The position numbers and the translations under genes are program-made. Below the pieces are notes generated by a model, which saw only the letters and a list, made by a program, of their open reading frames with translations, was not told the DNA's origin and did no database searches. This document shows, piece after piece, positions 42,269 to 52,079 of a stretch of DNA of 64,000 nucleotides. Source of the stretch: Bradyrhizobium ottawaense (GTDB lineage: Bacteria > Pseudomonadota > Alphaproteobacteria > Rhizobiales > Xanthobacteraceae). Every line of letters begins with the position of its first letter. The stretch's first letter is position 1. The DNA is taken from NCBI RefSeq assembly GCF_002278135.3, contig NZ_CP029425.2, positions 8,160,001-8,224,000 of the forward strand, read 5' to 3'.

Positions 42269-43114
42269 ATGTCCCTCCAAGCCCTCGAATCCACCATCAA
42301 CAGCGCCTTCGACGCGCGCGACGGCATCTCGACCTCGACCAAGGGCGAGGTGCGCGAGGCCGTGGACCAAGCACTGGAGATTCTGGACAAGGGCGAGGCG
42401 CGCGTTGCCGAGCGCGGCAGCGACGGCAAGTGGAAGGTCAATCAGTGGCTGAAGAAGGCCGTGCTGCTGTCGTTCCGCCTCAACGACATGGGCGTCATTC
42501 CCGGCGGATCCGGCAAGGCGACCTGGTGGGACAAGGTGCCCTCGAAGTTCGAAGGCTGGGGCGAGAACCGTTTTCGCGACGCCGGTTTTCGTGCCGTGCC
42601 CGGCTCGGTGGTGCGCCGCTCGGCCTTCATCGCCAAGAACGTCGTCTTGATGCCGTCCTTCGTCAATCTCGGCGCCTATGTCGATGAGAGCACCATGGTC
42701 GACACCTGGGCCACCGTCGGCTCCTGTGCGCAAATCGGCAAGCGCGTGCACATCTCCGGCGGCGCCGGCATCGGCGGCGTGCTCGAGCCGCTGCAGGCCG
42801 AGCCCGTGATCGTCGAGGACGATTGCTTCATCGGCGCGCGCTCCGAGGTCGCCGAGGGCGTGATCGTGCGCAAGGGCGCGGTGCTGGCGATGGGCGTGTT
42901 CCTGGGCGCCTCGACCAAGATCGTCGACCGCGAGACCGGCGAGGTCTTCATCGGCGAAGTGCCCGAATATTCCGTCGTGGTGCCCGGCGCGCTGCCCGGC
43001 AAGCCGATGAAGAACGGCCAGATCGGCCCGAGCACCGCCTGCGCCGTCATCGTCAAGCGCGTCGACGAGCGCACGCGCTCCAAGACCAGCATCAACGAGT
43101 TGCTGCGGGATTGA
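42269..43114 (+). CDS. dapD: 2,3,4,5-tetrahydropyridine-2,6-dicarboxylate N-succinyltransferase
   Basis: A 281-residue protein. The left-handed beta-helix is seen in [88 protein letters not shown]. The N-terminal helical part has [13 protein letters not shown]. It succinylates tetrahydrodipicolinate in the lysine and diaminopimelate pathway; dapE downstream removes that group two steps later. Trimeric enzyme, cytoplasmic. The full length and conserved Arg/Gly-rich turns are intact. Confidence 0.97.
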   Translation: MSLQALESTINSAFDARDGISTSTKGEVREAVDQALEILDKGEARVAERGSDGKWKVNQWLKKAVLLSFRLNDMGVIPGGSGKATWWDKVPSKFEGWGENRFRDAGFRAVPGSVVRRSAFIAKNVVLMPSFVNLGAYVDESTMVDTWATVGSCAQIGKRVHISGGAGIGGVLEPLQAEPVIVEDDCFIGARSEVAEGVIVRKGAVLAMGVFLGASTKIVDRETGEVFIGEVPEYSVVVPGALPGKPMKNGQIGPSTACAVIVKRVDERTRSKTSINELLRD

Positions 43115-43130
43115 GTTCGGCGCACACCGC

Positions 43131-43258
43131 TGTCGTCCCGGCGAAGGCCGGGACCCATACTCCGAGGCCGTGGTTTGGCGAAGACTCGTCGTTCGGTACG
43201 ACTATCTTCTACTGTCGATAGATCACGCGGTATGGGTCCCGGCCTTCGCCGGGACGAC
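43131..43258. repeat. intergenic palindromic repeat, family B
   Basis: TGTCGTCCCGGCGAAGGCCG and CGGCCTTCGCCGGGACGACA are perfect reverse complements over 20 bases. Inner arms GGGACCCATAC and GTATGGGTCCC also pair. It lies between dapD and the DUF805 gene. Confidence 0.9.
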
Positions 43259-43335
43259 ACCGGAGCCCTATCGAACCCACCCCCTCTCCATCGCGACCAA
43301 ATATCGGGCGGCCTCGACCGCCCGGAGCCGTTCGC

Positions 43336-43989
43336 ATGGACTGGACCTGGTATCTGTTCCGCTTCGACGGCCGCATCAACCGCGCGTTGCTGTGGCAGGC
43401 GCTGCTGATCGTCGCGCTGCTGGCGGGCTTGCTGGAGATTGCCGGTCAAGTCATCGGGATCGTCGGAGGGACGAGGTCCACCCTGAAGCTCGGAATTGAG
43501 CTCGATTTCGACTTCGGTCTCGACGGCCTCTTCAAGCTGGTCGACCCCCGCGTCTCCCACGCGCTGGCATCGGCCGATCTCGCGGGCTCGATCCTCAAGG
43601 CGTCCGGCATGGCGCTGTTCTTCTGGATCTATCTCGCGACGGCGATCAAGCGACTCCATGACCGCGACAAGAGCGGCTGGTGGATCGTTCCGTTCTTCTT
43701 CTTGCCCGGCCTGTTCAGCCAGTTCGCGGACCTGCTGCCCAAATCAAGCTGGATATTTTCGCTCAACCTGACTGCCGCACTGCTGTGGCTGTGGGGCCTC
43801 GTCGAAATGTTCTGCCGGTCCGGCACCTCGGGCCACAACCGGTTCGGCCCTGATCCGCTCCTCGATATCGAGGACAGTTCGGCATCCGCCGCCTCCCCTG
43901 CGAAAGGCTGGGACCAGAGCCGCGAGATCGAAATTGTCCCGCCCCGCGCTAGCCCACCCGGCGGCATGCATGTTAAGCGGGGCGCATGA
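43336..43989 (+). CDS. DUF805 family membrane protein
   Basis: A 217-residue protein beginning [19 protein letters not shown], the family start, with three to four membrane segments ([76 protein letters not shown]). [12 protein letters not shown] is the family signature. The C-terminus after [11 protein letters not shown] is a soluble tail of 40 residues. The function is unknown. Its stop overlaps the dapE start in ATGA, so the two are coupled. Confidence 0.85.
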   Translation: MDWTWYLFRFDGRINRALLWQALLIVALLAGLLEIAGQVIGIVGGTRSTLKLGIELDFDFGLDGLFKLVDPRVSHALASADLAGSILKASGMALFFWIYLATAIKRLHDRDKSGWWIVPFFFLPGLFSQFADLLPKSSWIFSLNLTAALLWLWGLVEMFCRSGTSGHNRFGPDPLLDIEDSSASAASPAKGWDQSREIEIVPPRASPPGGMHVKRGA

Positions 43990-45152
43990 CCGATGCTCTC
44001 TCCATTGCCCGCGATCTGATCCGCTGCCCCTCGGTAACCCCTGAAGATGCCGGTGCGCTCGGGGTGCTCGAAAAAGCCCTCACCGCCGCCGGCTTCGCCT
44101 GCCACCGCGTGACCTTCAGCGAGCCCGGCACCGCCGACGTCGACAATCTCTATGCGCGGATCGGCACCGAAGGCCCGCACATCACCTTTGCCGGCCATAC
44201 CGACGTGGTGCCACCCGGTGACGAGAGCGCCTGGAGCATCGGTGCGTTCTCCGGTGAGGTGAAGGACGGCATCCTGCACGGCCGCGGCGCGGTCGACATG
44301 AAGGGCGGCATCGCCTGCTCGGTCGCCGCGGTGCTGGAGCATCTCGCCGCCAATGACGGCAAGCCGCGCAACGACGGAAAGGGCTCGATCTCGTTCCTGA
44401 TTACGGGCGACGAGGAAGACGTCTCCATCAACGGCACCATCAAGCTATTGAAATGGACGGCCGAGCGCGGCGAGAAATTCGACCATTGCGTGCTGGGCGA
44501 GCCCTCCAATGTCGAGGCGCTCGGCGACACCATCAAGGTCGGCCGCCGCGGCTCGCAATCCGGCACGCTGTACGTGGACGGCGTGCAGGGCCATGTCGCC
44601 TATCCGCATCGCGCCTCCAATCCGGTGCCTGACATCTCCAGGCTGATCGTTGCGATCTCCGACGAGCCGCTCGACCATGGCAGCGCGCAATTCCAGGCCT
44701 CCAATCTCGAATTCACCTCGGTCGACGTCGGCAACAAAGCGAGCAACGTCATCCCCGGCGAGGCCCGCGCCAAGTTCAACATCCGCTACAACGACAACCA
44801 CACCCAGGCCTCGTTGCGCGAGCTGGTCGAGACGCGGCTGACAAAAGCCTGCGGCAACCGCATCAAGGCCCGCATCGTCTGGGAGCCCTCGAACTCCAAC
44901 GTGTTCGTGACCAAGCCGGGCCCGTTCACCGATCTCGCGGTCTCCGCGATCGAGGAGGTGACGGGCCGCAAGCCCGAGCTGTCGACATCAGGTGGCACGT
45001 CGGATGCGCGGTTCATTTCCAGCTACTGCCCGGTGATCGAGTTCGGTCTGGTCGGCCAGACCATGCATCAGGTCGACGAGCGGGTGCCCGTCAAGGATCT
45101 GGAGAAGCTGACGCAGGTCTATCGCGGGATTTTGACGCGGTATTTCGGGTAG
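43986..45152 (+). CDS. dapE: succinyl-diaminopimelate desuccinylase
   Basis: A 388-residue M20 metallopeptidase-fold enzyme. Zinc ligand segments are [29 protein letters not shown] and [14 protein letters not shown], with a later ligand in TMHQVDERV. The lid domain lies at about 180-295 ([34 protein letters not shown]). It releases LL-diaminopimelate from its N-succinyl form for lysine and peptidoglycan. The start overlaps DUF805. With dapD it gives two of the pathway's steps in one locus. Confidence 0.96.
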   Translation: MTDALSIARDLIRCPSVTPEDAGALGVLEKALTAAGFACHRVTFSEPGTADVDNLYARIGTEGPHITFAGHTDVVPPGDESAWSIGAFSGEVKDGILHGRGAVDMKGGIACSVAAVLEHLAANDGKPRNDGKGSISFLITGDEEDVSINGTIKLLKWTAERGEKFDHCVLGEPSNVEALGDTIKVGRRGSQSGTLYVDGVQGHVAYPHRASNPVPDISRLIVAISDEPLDHGSAQFQASNLEFTSVDVGNKASNVIPGEARAKFNIRYNDNHTQASLRELVETRLTKACGNRIKARIVWEPSNSNVFVTKPGPFTDLAVSAIEEVTGRKPELSTSGGTSDARFISSYCPVIEFGLVGQTMHQVDERVPVKDLEKLTQVYRGILTRYFG

Positions 45153-45177
45153 GTGCGGTCATTGCCAAGTATTCCGC

Positions 45178-45304
45178 CGTCATGCCCGGGCTTGTCCCGC
45201 CTGCGAGGCCAAAGCCTCTTCGGCGAGGCGAAGGCCCGGGCATCCACGTACTTCAGTCCCAGCAAGAAAGATCGTGGATGGCCGGGACAAGCCCGGCCAT
45301 GACG
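45178..45304. repeat. intergenic palindromic repeat, family A, inverted copy with 37-nt insert
   Basis: CGTCATGCCCGGGCTTGTCC and GGACAAGCCCGGCCATGACG are the arms. At 45199-45235 the block starting GCCTGCGAGGCCAAAGCCTC is the exact reverse complement of the insert at 40027-40063. The whole element is that of 39960-40084 turned round. Confidence 0.85.
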
Positions 45305-45323
45305 GAAGTGGCGGCATCACGCG

Positions 45324-46061
45324 CTAATAGTCCACCTTCATCAGATACAGCCCATCCGGCGGGGCGACGATGCCGCAGGCGGCGCGGTTGCGCGCCTCTA
45401 ACGCTGCGGAGAGGTCGTCGGCGGTCCAGCGGCCCTCGCCGACCCAGATCAGCGAGCCCACCATCGAGCGCACCTGGCTGTGCAGGAACGAGCGCGCCGA
45501 GGTGACGATGGTGATCTCGCGGCCGTCACGCAGCACGTCGAGCTGGTCGAGCGTCTTCTCCGGTGACTTGGCCTGGCACTCGGTGTCGCGGAACGTGGTG
45601 AAATCGTGCTTGCCGAGCAGACGCTGTGCCGCCGCATGCATCGCATCCGCATCGAGCCGGCGCGGCACGCGCCAGGCGTGGCCGATGTCGAGCGCGAGGT
45701 TGGCGCGGGTGTTGATCACGCGGTAGCGGTAGTGGCGCTTCACCGCGGAGAAGCGCGCCTCGAACGTGTCAGGCACGATCTCCGCCTCCAGCACCGCGAT
45801 CGGATACGGGCGCAGATGCGCGTTGAGCCCATCGCGAAAACGGCCCGGCGGAAACTGCTTGTCGATATCGACATGCGCGACCTGGCCACGCGCATGCACG
45901 CCGGCATCGGTGCGGCCGGCGCCATGCACCCGCAAATCCGCGCCGGTCATCGCCTTCACGGCCGCCTCCAGCGCGCCCTGCACCGAAGGCAGCGTGTCCT
46001 GCACCTGCCAGCCGAAAAACGGCGCGCCGTCATACTCGATGGTGAGCTTGTAGCGGGGCAT
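45324..46061 (-). CDS. truA: tRNA pseudouridine(38-40) synthase TruA
   Basis: A 245-residue protein. The catalytic Asp52 is in [19 protein letters not shown]; the N-terminal [18 protein letters not shown] and the C-terminal [23 protein letters not shown] are standard. It isomerises uridine at positions 38-40 in the anticodon stem of many tRNAs. It lies six bases after fmt on the same strand. The length is normal. Confidence 0.97.
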   Translation of the reverse strand: MPRYKLTIEYDGAPFFGWQVQDTLPSVQGALEAAVKAMTGADLRVHGAGRTDAGVHARGQVAHVDIDKQFPPGRFRDGLNAHLRPYPIAVLEAEIVPDTFEARFSAVKRHYRYRVINTRANLALDIGHAWRVPRRLDADAMHAAAQRLLGKHDFTTFRDTECQAKSPEKTLDQLDVLRDGREITIVTSARSFLHSQVRSMVGSLIWVGEGRWTADDLSAALEARNRAACGIVAPPDGLYLMKVDY

Positions 46062-46067
46062 CGCTGA

Positions 46068-47003
46068 TCAGTTGAACCTCGCTCCCGCCTTCAACGGCAC
46101 GCCGCGCAGGAAATCCGCGGCCTGCATCCGGCCCTTGCCTTCGCGCTGGATCTCGATGATGCGGATGGCGCCCTCACCGCAGGCGATGGTGAGGTTGTCA
46201 TCGAGCACCTCGCCCGGCGCGCCCGACCCCTTTGCCAATTCACACCGCAGGATCTTGACGCGCGCATTCTCGCTGACGCCGGCAAGCTCGGCCCAGGCGC
46301 CGGGGAATGGCGACAGGCCGTGGATGTGACGCAGCACGGCACGCGCCGGCCTGGTCCAGTCGATGCGCGCCTCGGCCTTGTCGATCTTGGCGGCGTAGGT
46401 GACACCGTCCTCGCTCTGCTTCTTGAGCTGGAGCCCGCCGCGCCCGAGCGCGGCCATCGCGCGCACCATGAGATCGGCGCCGAGACGGGAGAGACGATCG
46501 TGCAAATCGAGTGCAGTCATGTTGTCCGTGATCGCGAGGCGCTCGGCCATGGCGACGTCGCCGGTATCGAGACCGACATCCATCTTCATCACCATCACGC
46601 CGCTCTCGGCATCGCCGTCCATGATCGCACGGTTGATCGGCGCTGCGCCGCGCCAGCGCGGCAGCAGCGAAGCGTGCAGATTGTAGCAGCCGAGTTTTGG
46701 CGCATCGAGGATCGCCTGCGGCAGGATCATGCCGTAGGCGACGACGACGGCCGCATCCGCATCGAAGGTGCTAAACTCGTCGAGCGCCTCTTGCGTCTTC
46801 AGCGTCTTCGGCGTCAGCACGGGAATGCCGAGCTTTCGCGCAGCTTCTTCGACCGGCGTCGGCTGCAATTGCAGGCCGCGCCGCCCGCCGGGCTTCGGCG
46901 CGCGGGTGTAGACGGCGACGATCTCGTGGCCATGCGCGACCAGCTCGAGCAGCGTCGGCACGGAGAAATCGGGCGTGCCCATGAAGATCAGGCGGAGGGG
47001 CAT
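46068..47003 (-). CDS. fmt: methionyl-tRNA formyltransferase
   Basis: A 311-residue protein from ATG 47003; the longer frame to 47114 runs into the repeat. The Rossmann part has [17 protein letters not shown]. The active site is [23 protein letters not shown] (Asn108, His110) with Asp146 in VGLDTGDVA. The C-terminal OB-like domain ends [10 protein letters not shown]. It formylates Met-tRNAfMet for translation start. def lies upstream in the same direction and truA downstream, grouping start-of-translation and tRNA functions. Confidence 0.96.
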   Translation of the reverse strand: MPLRLIFMGTPDFSVPTLLELVAHGHEIVAVYTRAPKPGGRRGLQLQPTPVEEAARKLGIPVLTPKTLKTQEALDEFSTFDADAAVVVAYGMILPQAILDAPKLGCYNLHASLLPRWRGAAPINRAIMDGDAESGVMVMKMDVGLDTGDVAMAERLAITDNMTALDLHDRLSRLGADLMVRAMAALGRGGLQLKKQSEDGVTYAAKIDKAEARIDWTRPARAVLRHIHGLSPFPGAWAELAGVSENARVKILRCELAKGSGAPGEVLDDNLTIACGEGAIRIIEIQREGKGRMQAADFLRGVPLKAGARFN

Positions 47004-47038
47004 GTGGCGAGACAATCCTCGGAAACGAGCAACGTACT

Positions 47039-47128
47039 CGTCATGGCCGGGCTTGTCCCGGCCATCCACGTTCTTCCGGCCTGCGGCGGCACAGAACGTG
47101 GATGCCCGGCACAAGGCCGGGCATGACG
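47039..47128. repeat. intergenic palindromic repeat, family A
   Basis: CGTCATGGCCGGGCTTGTCC and GCCGGGCATGACG form the arms, with CATCCACGTTCT and AGAACGTGGATG as the inner dyad. It separates def from fmt. Confidence 0.85.
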
Positions 47129-47141
47129 GCGGAGAACGTGG

Positions 47142-47666
47142 TTACTCCGCGCGCTTGGCGGCCTTCTCGAACTTCTTCATCACGCGGTCGCGCTTGAGCT
47201 TCGACAGATAGTCGACGAACAGCACGCCGTTGAGATGGTCGATCTCGTGCTGGATGCAGGTGGCATAGAGACCTTCGGCGTCCTCCTCGTGCACCTTGCC
47301 GTCGAGATCGGTGAAGCGCACGCGCACCTTCGCAGGGCGCTCGACCTCCTCGTAATATTCGGGGATCGAGAGACAGCCTTCCTCGTAGACCGAGAGCTCC
47401 TCGGACGAGGCGATGATCTCGGGGTTGATGAAGACGCGCGGAAGTGGCGTGGTCTCGCCGTTCTCGTCGCGTTTGGCGAGGTCCATGGTGATCAGCCGCA
47501 GCGGCTGCGCGACCTGGATCGCGGCGAGGCCAATACCGGGCGCGTCGTACATGGTCTCGAACATGTCGTCGGCAAGCTTGCGAATCTCCGGCGTGACCTT
47601 CTCGATCGGCTTGGAGACCAGACGCAGCCGCCTGTCGGGCAGGATGATGATTTCTCTGAGGGCCAT
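47142..47666 (-). CDS. def: peptide deformylase
   Basis: A 174-residue metalloprotease-fold enzyme. Motif 1 is GIGLAAIQV (44-52), motif 2 EGCLSIP with metal ligand Cys98, motif 3 QHEIDHLNG with His140, catalytic Glu141 and His144. It removes the formyl group from new proteins, opposing fmt in the next gene. The C-terminal tail is Lys-rich ([18 protein letters not shown]), as is common in alphaproteobacteria. Its start faces three TTAACCAT-type boxes shared with rmuC. Confidence 0.97.
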   Translation of the reverse strand: MALREIIILPDRRLRLVSKPIEKVTPEIRKLADDMFETMYDAPGIGLAAIQVAQPLRLITMDLAKRDENGETTPLPRVFINPEIIASSEELSVYEEGCLSIPEYYEEVERPAKVRVRFTDLDGKVHEEDAEGLYATCIQHEIDHLNGVLFVDYLSKLKRDRVMKKFEKAAKRAE

Positions 47667-47718
47667 GGCCGCGATTTAAGCCGCGCGCCGGACGCGGTCA
47701 ATCCGGCCGGGAACCCCG

Positions 47719-47787
47719 TTAACCCCTCGCTAACCATAAAACTTGAGGTTTCGTTAACCATAAAAATTAGGGGGCTATTAACCATAA
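47719..47787. promoter_or_regulatory. three TAACCATA boxes at exact 24-bp spacing, CtrA-like
   Basis: TAACCATA begins at 47731, 47755 and 47779, each exactly 24 bases apart, in the gap between the divergent def and rmuC. The first is the end of TTAA-N7-CTAACCAT (47719 on), one base from the full CtrA consensus TTAA-N7-TTAA. CtrA is the alphaproteobacterial cell-cycle regulator, and TTAACCAT is a known half-site form. The even spacing puts all three on nearly the same helix face. The role is inferred. Confidence 0.5.
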
Positions 47788-47836
47788 CCGTTCCCTCTTC
47801 GTTCGCTAAGGTCGGCGAATCGCGCTAGAAGGGCCC

Positions 47837-49036
47837 ATGAACGAGATCATATTCATGCTGGCCGACTGGCCGGTGCGCACGATTGATGCCCTGATCGGCT
47901 TCGGCGCCCTTGTCCTCACCCTGCTGGTGACGATCGCCGTCGTGATCGCCCGCTCGGGCCGGCGCGGCGCGGAACTCGCGATGGCGCATGCGATCCGGGC
48001 CGACGAGCTCGAGGAGCGCCTGAGCGAGGTGCTGCGCGCCCAGAGCGAATCCTCAGGGAGGGTCGACGCCATGACCCAGGCGCTGGCGGGACGCCAGGCC
48101 GAGATGGCGCGCGCGGTCAACGAGCGGCTGGATTCGGTCACCCATCGCGTCGGCCAGTCGATGGAACATTCGACGCGCAACACCATGGAGAGCCTGCGCG
48201 CGCTGCACGAGCGGCTCGGCATCATCGACAGCGCCCACAAGAACCTCACCGATCTCACCACCCAGGTGACGACCCTGCGCGACGTGCTCGCCAACAAGCA
48301 GTCGCGCGGCGCCTTCGGCCAGGCGCGGATGGAGGCGATCGTCCAGGACGGTCTGCCGAAGGGCGCCTACGAGTTCCAGTTCACGCTCTCGACCGGCAAG
48401 CGGCCCGACTGCGTCGTGTTCCTGCCAGACCAGCGCCCGCTCTGCATCGACGCGAAGTTTCCGCTGGAGGCGATGACGGCGCTGCACGACGCCCGCACCG
48501 ACGAGGAGAAGCGCGTTGCCACGCAGCGGCTGCGCGGCGACGTGATGAAGCATGTCAGCGACATCGCGGAAAAATATCTCGTCACCGGCGAGACCCAGGA
48601 GATGGCACTGATGTTCGTGCCGTCGGAATCGGTCTATGCGGAAATCCATGACGGTTTCGACGACGTGATCCAGAAGGCCTATCGCGCCCGCGTGGTGCTG
48701 GTGTCGCCCTCGCTCTTGATGCTGGCGATCCAGGTCATGCAGCAGATCATGAAGGACGCGCGCATGCGCGATGCCGCCGACCAGATTCAGACTGAAGTGA
48801 TCAAGCTCGGCGACGATCTGGGTCGTCTCAGGGATCGCGTGGTCAAATTGCAGAAGCATTTTTCCGATGCGAACGAGGACGTCCGCCAGATCCTGATTTC
48901 CGCCGACAAGATCGAGAAGCGCGCAGGACGAATCGAGGAGCTCGATTTCAGCAAGGCGGACGCGCCGGCCGAGGGACCGCGGCTGGTCGCGGGCGCGGGC
49001 GAGCTGTTTCCGCGGAAGCTCCAGGCGGGGGAGTGA
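47837..49036 (+). CDS. rmuC: DNA recombination protein RmuC
   Basis: A 399-residue protein. One N-terminal membrane segment (ALIGFGALVLTLLVTIAVVIA) leads to a coiled coil (about 50-140). The RmuC nuclease-like domain begins with ARMEAIVQDGLPKGAYEFQFTLSTGKRPDCVVFLPDQRPLCIDAKFPLEAM and continues with KYLVTGETQEMALMFVPSESVYAEIHDGF. RmuC limits recombination between inverted repeats in E. coli, which is notable next to so many palindromic repeats. It is divergent from def. Confidence 0.93.
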   Translation: MNEIIFMLADWPVRTIDALIGFGALVLTLLVTIAVVIARSGRRGAELAMAHAIRADELEERLSEVLRAQSESSGRVDAMTQALAGRQAEMARAVNERLDSVTHRVGQSMEHSTRNTMESLRALHERLGIIDSAHKNLTDLTTQVTTLRDVLANKQSRGAFGQARMEAIVQDGLPKGAYEFQFTLSTGKRPDCVVFLPDQRPLCIDAKFPLEAMTALHDARTDEEKRVATQRLRGDVMKHVSDIAEKYLVTGETQEMALMFVPSESVYAEIHDGFDDVIQKAYRARVVLVSPSLLMLAIQVMQQIMKDARMRDAADQIQTEVIKLGDDLGRLRDRVVKLQKHFSDANEDVRQILISADKIEKRAGRIEELDFSKADAPAEGPRLVAGAGELFPRKLQAGE

Positions 49037-49044
49037 CACCGTTT

Positions 49045-49130
49045 CGTCATGGCCAGGCTTGTCCCGGCCATCCACGGACTTTTCAACGGCACCAAGAACG
49101 TGGATGCCCGGGACAAGCCCGGGCATGACG
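49045..49130. repeat. intergenic palindromic repeat, family A
   Basis: CGTCATGGCCAGGCTTGTCC and GGACAAGCCCGGGCATGACG form the arms with GCACCAAGAACGTGGATG inside. It lies 8 bases after the rmuC stop. Confidence 0.85.
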
Positions 49131-49177
49131 GGATTTGTGGCAGAGGCATCACCCCCAGAATCTGCTAACACCGCCCC

Positions 49178-50542
49178 ATGACCGCTCCCGACGTGACCTC
49201 CCCCGCCGCGACCTCCGTCCCTGCGCCCTCCTGGCGCGACAGCCTTGCCGTGTACCTGCAGCCCCGGGTGCTGATCGTGCTGTTCCTCGGCTTCTCCTCG
49301 GGGCTGCCGCTGGCGCTGTCGGGCTCCACGCTGCTGGTGTGGATGCGCGAGGCCGGGGTTGACCTGAAGACGATCGGGCTGTTCGCGCTGGTCGGCACGC
49401 CCTACACGCTGAAATTCCTGTGGGCGCCGCTGGTGGATGCGCTGCATGTGCCGCTGTTCACCCGCGCGTTCGGGCGGCGGCGCGGCTGGCTGCTGTTCTC
49501 GCAATTGCTGCTGATCGTCGCGATCCTGCTGCTGGCGATGACCGACCCCGCGCGCTCGCCGTTCTACGTCGCGCTGGGCGCGCTGCTGGTGGCGACGACA
49601 TCGTCGACACAGGACATCGTGGTCGATGCCTTCCGCGTCGAGAGCCTGCCGGAGAGCGAGCAGGCCGCCGGTATGGCGGCTTACGTTGCGGCCTACCGCA
49701 TCGGAATGCTGGTCTCGACCGCGGGCGCGCTGTTCATCGTCTCGGGCTTCGAAGGCACCGGCATACCCCGCACCTCGGCGTGGATGTGGGGCTATGTGGT
49801 GATGGCCGCGATGGTGCTGATCGGCACGATCACCGCGCTGGCCGCGACCGAGCCGGCGCAATCCGCACAGGCGGAAGCTGCGACACAAACCGAGACCGCA
49901 TTTGCGCGTGTGTTGAGCGCGGCGATCGGCGCGTTCTCCGAATTCCTGTCGCGCAAGGATGCTCTCGCCGCGCTCGCCTTCGTCGTGCTATTCAAGTTCA
50001 CCGATGCCTTCTCGGGCACGATGACGGCGCCGTTCGTGATCGACCTCGGCTTCACCCGCAACGATTATGCGGCGATCGTGAAGGGCGTCGGCCTCGCCGC
50101 CACCCTGATCGGCGGGTTTGCCGGTGGTTTCGTCGCGCGGCGCTATCCGCTGGCAATGTCGCTCTGGATCGGTGGCGTGGTGCAGGCGCTGGCCAATTTG
50201 TCCTTTGCCTGGCTCGCAGTGGTCGGCACCAATCAATGGGCGCTGGCGCTCGCGATCTGTGCCGAGAACTTCACCAGCGCCATCGGCACCGTGATCTTCG
50301 TGGCCTACCTCTCGGCGCTCTGCCAGAACCCGCTGCACACGGCGACGCAATATGCGCTGCTCACCGCGCTCGCGGCGGTGGGGCGAACATATCTGTCGTC
50401 GAGCGCGGGCTATGTCGCGGACACCACGGGCTGGCCGCTGTTCTTCGTGATCTGCGTGCTGGTGGCAGTCCCGAGCCTGGTGCTGCTCGCGTGGCTGCAG
50501 AAGCGCGGACATTTCGAAGCGCTGGGGCCGGTGAGGGTGTGA
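49178..50542 (+). CDS. AmpG-like MFS permease
   Basis: A 454-residue membrane protein with about 12-14 hydrophobic segments. AmpG markers are LFLGFSSGLPLALSGSTLLVWMREAGVDLKTIGLFALVGTPYTLKFLWAPLVDAL, GRRRGWLLFSQL, and STQDIVVDAFRVESLPESEQAAG. AmpG imports anhydromuropeptides for cell-wall recycling. A second half begins LSRKDALAALAFVVLFKFTDAFSGTM. No recycling genes are adjacent. The ampC-type role is not implied by context. Confidence 0.9.
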   Translation: MTAPDVTSPAATSVPAPSWRDSLAVYLQPRVLIVLFLGFSSGLPLALSGSTLLVWMREAGVDLKTIGLFALVGTPYTLKFLWAPLVDALHVPLFTRAFGRRRGWLLFSQLLLIVAILLLAMTDPARSPFYVALGALLVATTSSTQDIVVDAFRVESLPESEQAAGMAAYVAAYRIGMLVSTAGALFIVSGFEGTGIPRTSAWMWGYVVMAAMVLIGTITALAATEPAQSAQAEAATQTETAFARVLSAAIGAFSEFLSRKDALAALAFVVLFKFTDAFSGTMTAPFVIDLGFTRNDYAAIVKGVGLAATLIGGFAGGFVARRYPLAMSLWIGGVVQALANLSFAWLAVVGTNQWALALAICAENFTSAIGTVIFVAYLSALCQNPLHTATQYALLTALAAVGRTYLSSSAGYVADTTGWPLFFVICVLVAVPSLVLLAWLQKRGHFEALGPVRV

Positions 50543-50548
50543 TGCTCT

Positions 50549-50642
50549 CGTAGGGTGGGCAAAGGCGCACTTGCGCCGTGCCCATCATCGCTCCAAGCAT
50601 TCGACAGAGGCGGTGGGCACGCTTCGCTCTGCCCACCCTACG
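50549..50642. repeat. intergenic inverted repeat, family C
   Basis: CGTAGGGTGGGCAAAGGCGC and the right arm GCTCTGCCCACCCTACG pair over the first 13 bases (CGTAGGGTGGGCA). The unit lies between the convergent AmpG-like and exported protein genes, where it could act as a two-way terminator. Confidence 0.75.
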
Positions 50643-50661
50643 GCATCTCGATCTGATCCCC

Positions 50662-51099
50662 CTACTGCTTCTTGATCAAGCTCCACTTCGTGATCACGGC
50701 TTCGCTCATCTGGCCGGGATCGCTGGCGCAGGCGACTTCGTCGACCTTGACCGAGATTTCCTTGCCGACGAACGTCTTCAGCTGCGCGGCCTGCGCATCG
50801 CCGCTCGGAACGAGCTGGAACGTCTCGGGCCCGGTCTCGAGATTGCACAGCCCGTTTGGCGGCGGCAGGCGGCGCGGCTCGGACGTGATCTGGTAGGTCG
50901 CAACCCGCTTGCCGGCATTCTTGACGTCGCGCACTTTCAAGGCGTTCAACTCGCCGGACAACACCTCGCCGGCGTTGATCGGCTTGCCGGGCTTGGACGG
51001 CGGCGGCGCCCCGTCGTCCTGCTGCGCTGAGATGGCCGGGCTCGCCAGCAGCATCATCGTCGCGACCAAAGCCAAGCGTGTGGCGAAAAGTTTCGTCAT
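50662..51099 (-). CDS. hypothetical exported protein
   Basis: A 145-residue protein with signal peptide TRLALVATMMLLASPAISA. The mature part has SKPGKPINAGEVLSGELNALKVRDVKNAGKRVATYQITSEPRRLPPPNGLCNLETGPETFQLVP and ends FVGKEISVKVDEVACASDPGQMSEAVITKWSLIKK. Two cysteines may form a disulfide. The layout resembles small beta-rich periplasmic proteins. I do not recognise a family. It lies beside recR on the same strand. Confidence 0.65.
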   Translation of the reverse strand: MTKLFATRLALVATMMLLASPAISAQQDDGAPPPSKPGKPINAGEVLSGELNALKVRDVKNAGKRVATYQITSEPRRLPPPNGLCNLETGPETFQLVPSGDAQAAQLKTFVGKEISVKVDEVACASDPGQMSEAVITKWSLIKKQ

Positions 51100-51126
51100 G
51101 TCGTCCGTTCCGTAAAGTCTGGATGG

Positions 51127-51729
51127 CTAGAACAGGGTACGCTGCCGCATCGCGGCCGATAGCGTACCTTCATCGAGATAATCAAGCTCGCCACCGACAG
51201 GCACACCATGGGCCAGCCGGGTTACTTTTACGTTGGCGTCCTGGAGCAGGTCGGTGATGTAGTGCGCCGTGGTCTGGCCGTCCACCGTGGCATTCAGCGC
51301 CAGGATGATTTCGTGCACCCGAGAATCATGCGCGCGCGCGACCAGCGCGTCGATGGTCAGATCCTGCGGGCCGACGCCGTCGAGCGGCGACAATGTCGCG
51401 CCCAGCACATGATAGCGACCCTGGGTCGCATTGGCCCGCTCCAGCGCCCAGAGATCGGCGACATCGGCGACGACGACGATGATGGCGTCATCGCGCTTGG
51501 GATCGGTGCAGACGGTGCAGGGATTTTGCGTATCGATGTTGCCGCAGGTCTTGCAGACCTGGACCTTGTCGAGCGCGACCTGCATGGCCGAGGCCAGCGG
51601 CATCATCAGCGCTTCGCGCTTCTTGATCAGATGCAGCGCGGCGCGCCGCGCCGAGCGCGGACCGAGGCCCGGCAGCCGCGCGAGAAGCTGCACCAGCCGC
51701 TCGATTTCGGGACCTGCAACCGCGCCCAT
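51127..51729 (-). CDS. recR: recombination mediator RecR
   Basis: A 200-residue protein. The N-terminal HhH is in [28 protein letters not shown]. The four-cysteine zinc site is [16 protein letters not shown]. The TOPRIM part is [42 protein letters not shown], and [19 protein letters not shown] follows. It helps load RecA with RecO. It lies one base after ybaB in the dnaX-ybaB-recR order. Confidence 0.96.
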   Translation of the reverse strand: MGAVAGPEIERLVQLLARLPGLGPRSARRAALHLIKKREALMMPLASAMQVALDKVQVCKTCGNIDTQNPCTVCTDPKRDDAIIVVVADVADLWALERANATQGRYHVLGATLSPLDGVGPQDLTIDALVARAHDSRVHEIILALNATVDGQTTAHYITDLLQDANVKVTRLAHGVPVGGELDYLDEGTLSAAMRQRTLF

Positions 51730-51730
51730 C

Positions 51731-52051
51731 TTACTGGCCGAACAACCCCGGCGGCAGGCCGAGCCCGCCGGTCAGCGACTGCATCTTCTCCTGCATCGCG
51801 GTCTCCGCCTTGCGGCGGGCATCACCGAGCGCGGTGACGAGCAGATCTTCCAGCACTTCGCGCTCTTCCGGCTTCATCAGCGAGGGGTCGATCTTGATAC
51901 CCTTGACGTCCATTTTCGCGGTCATGCGCACCGCGACGAGGCCGCCGCCGGAGATGCCCTCGACTTCCACGTTGGCCAGCTGCTCCTGCATCTCCTGCAT
52001 CTTGGATTGCAGCTGCGCCGCCTGCTTCATCATGCCGAGAAAATCAGCCAT
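51731..52051 (-). CDS. ybaB: YbaB/EbfC family nucleoid-associated protein
   Basis: A 106-residue protein; ATG 52051 gives the family start [44 protein letters not shown]. The C-terminus has [29 protein letters not shown] longer frame to 52126 overlaps the dnaX end and lacks family sequence. It binds DNA as a dimer. It lies between dnaX and recR with near-zero spacing, so it is part of that operon. Confidence 0.95.
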   Translation of the reverse strand: MADFLGMMKQAAQLQSKMQEMQEQLANVEVEGISGGGLVAVRMTAKMDVKGIKIDPSLMKPEEREVLEDLLVTALGDARRKAETAMQEKMQSLTGGLGLPPGLFGQ

Positions 52052-52079
52052 CGGTGCTCGTCCTTGGAAAAAGATGGGC

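Noticed and set aside
48053..49888. A 611-codon minus-strand open frame across rmuC and the AmpG-like gene
   Set aside because: It crosses two recognised genes and a palindromic repeat; composition is that of a shadow frame.
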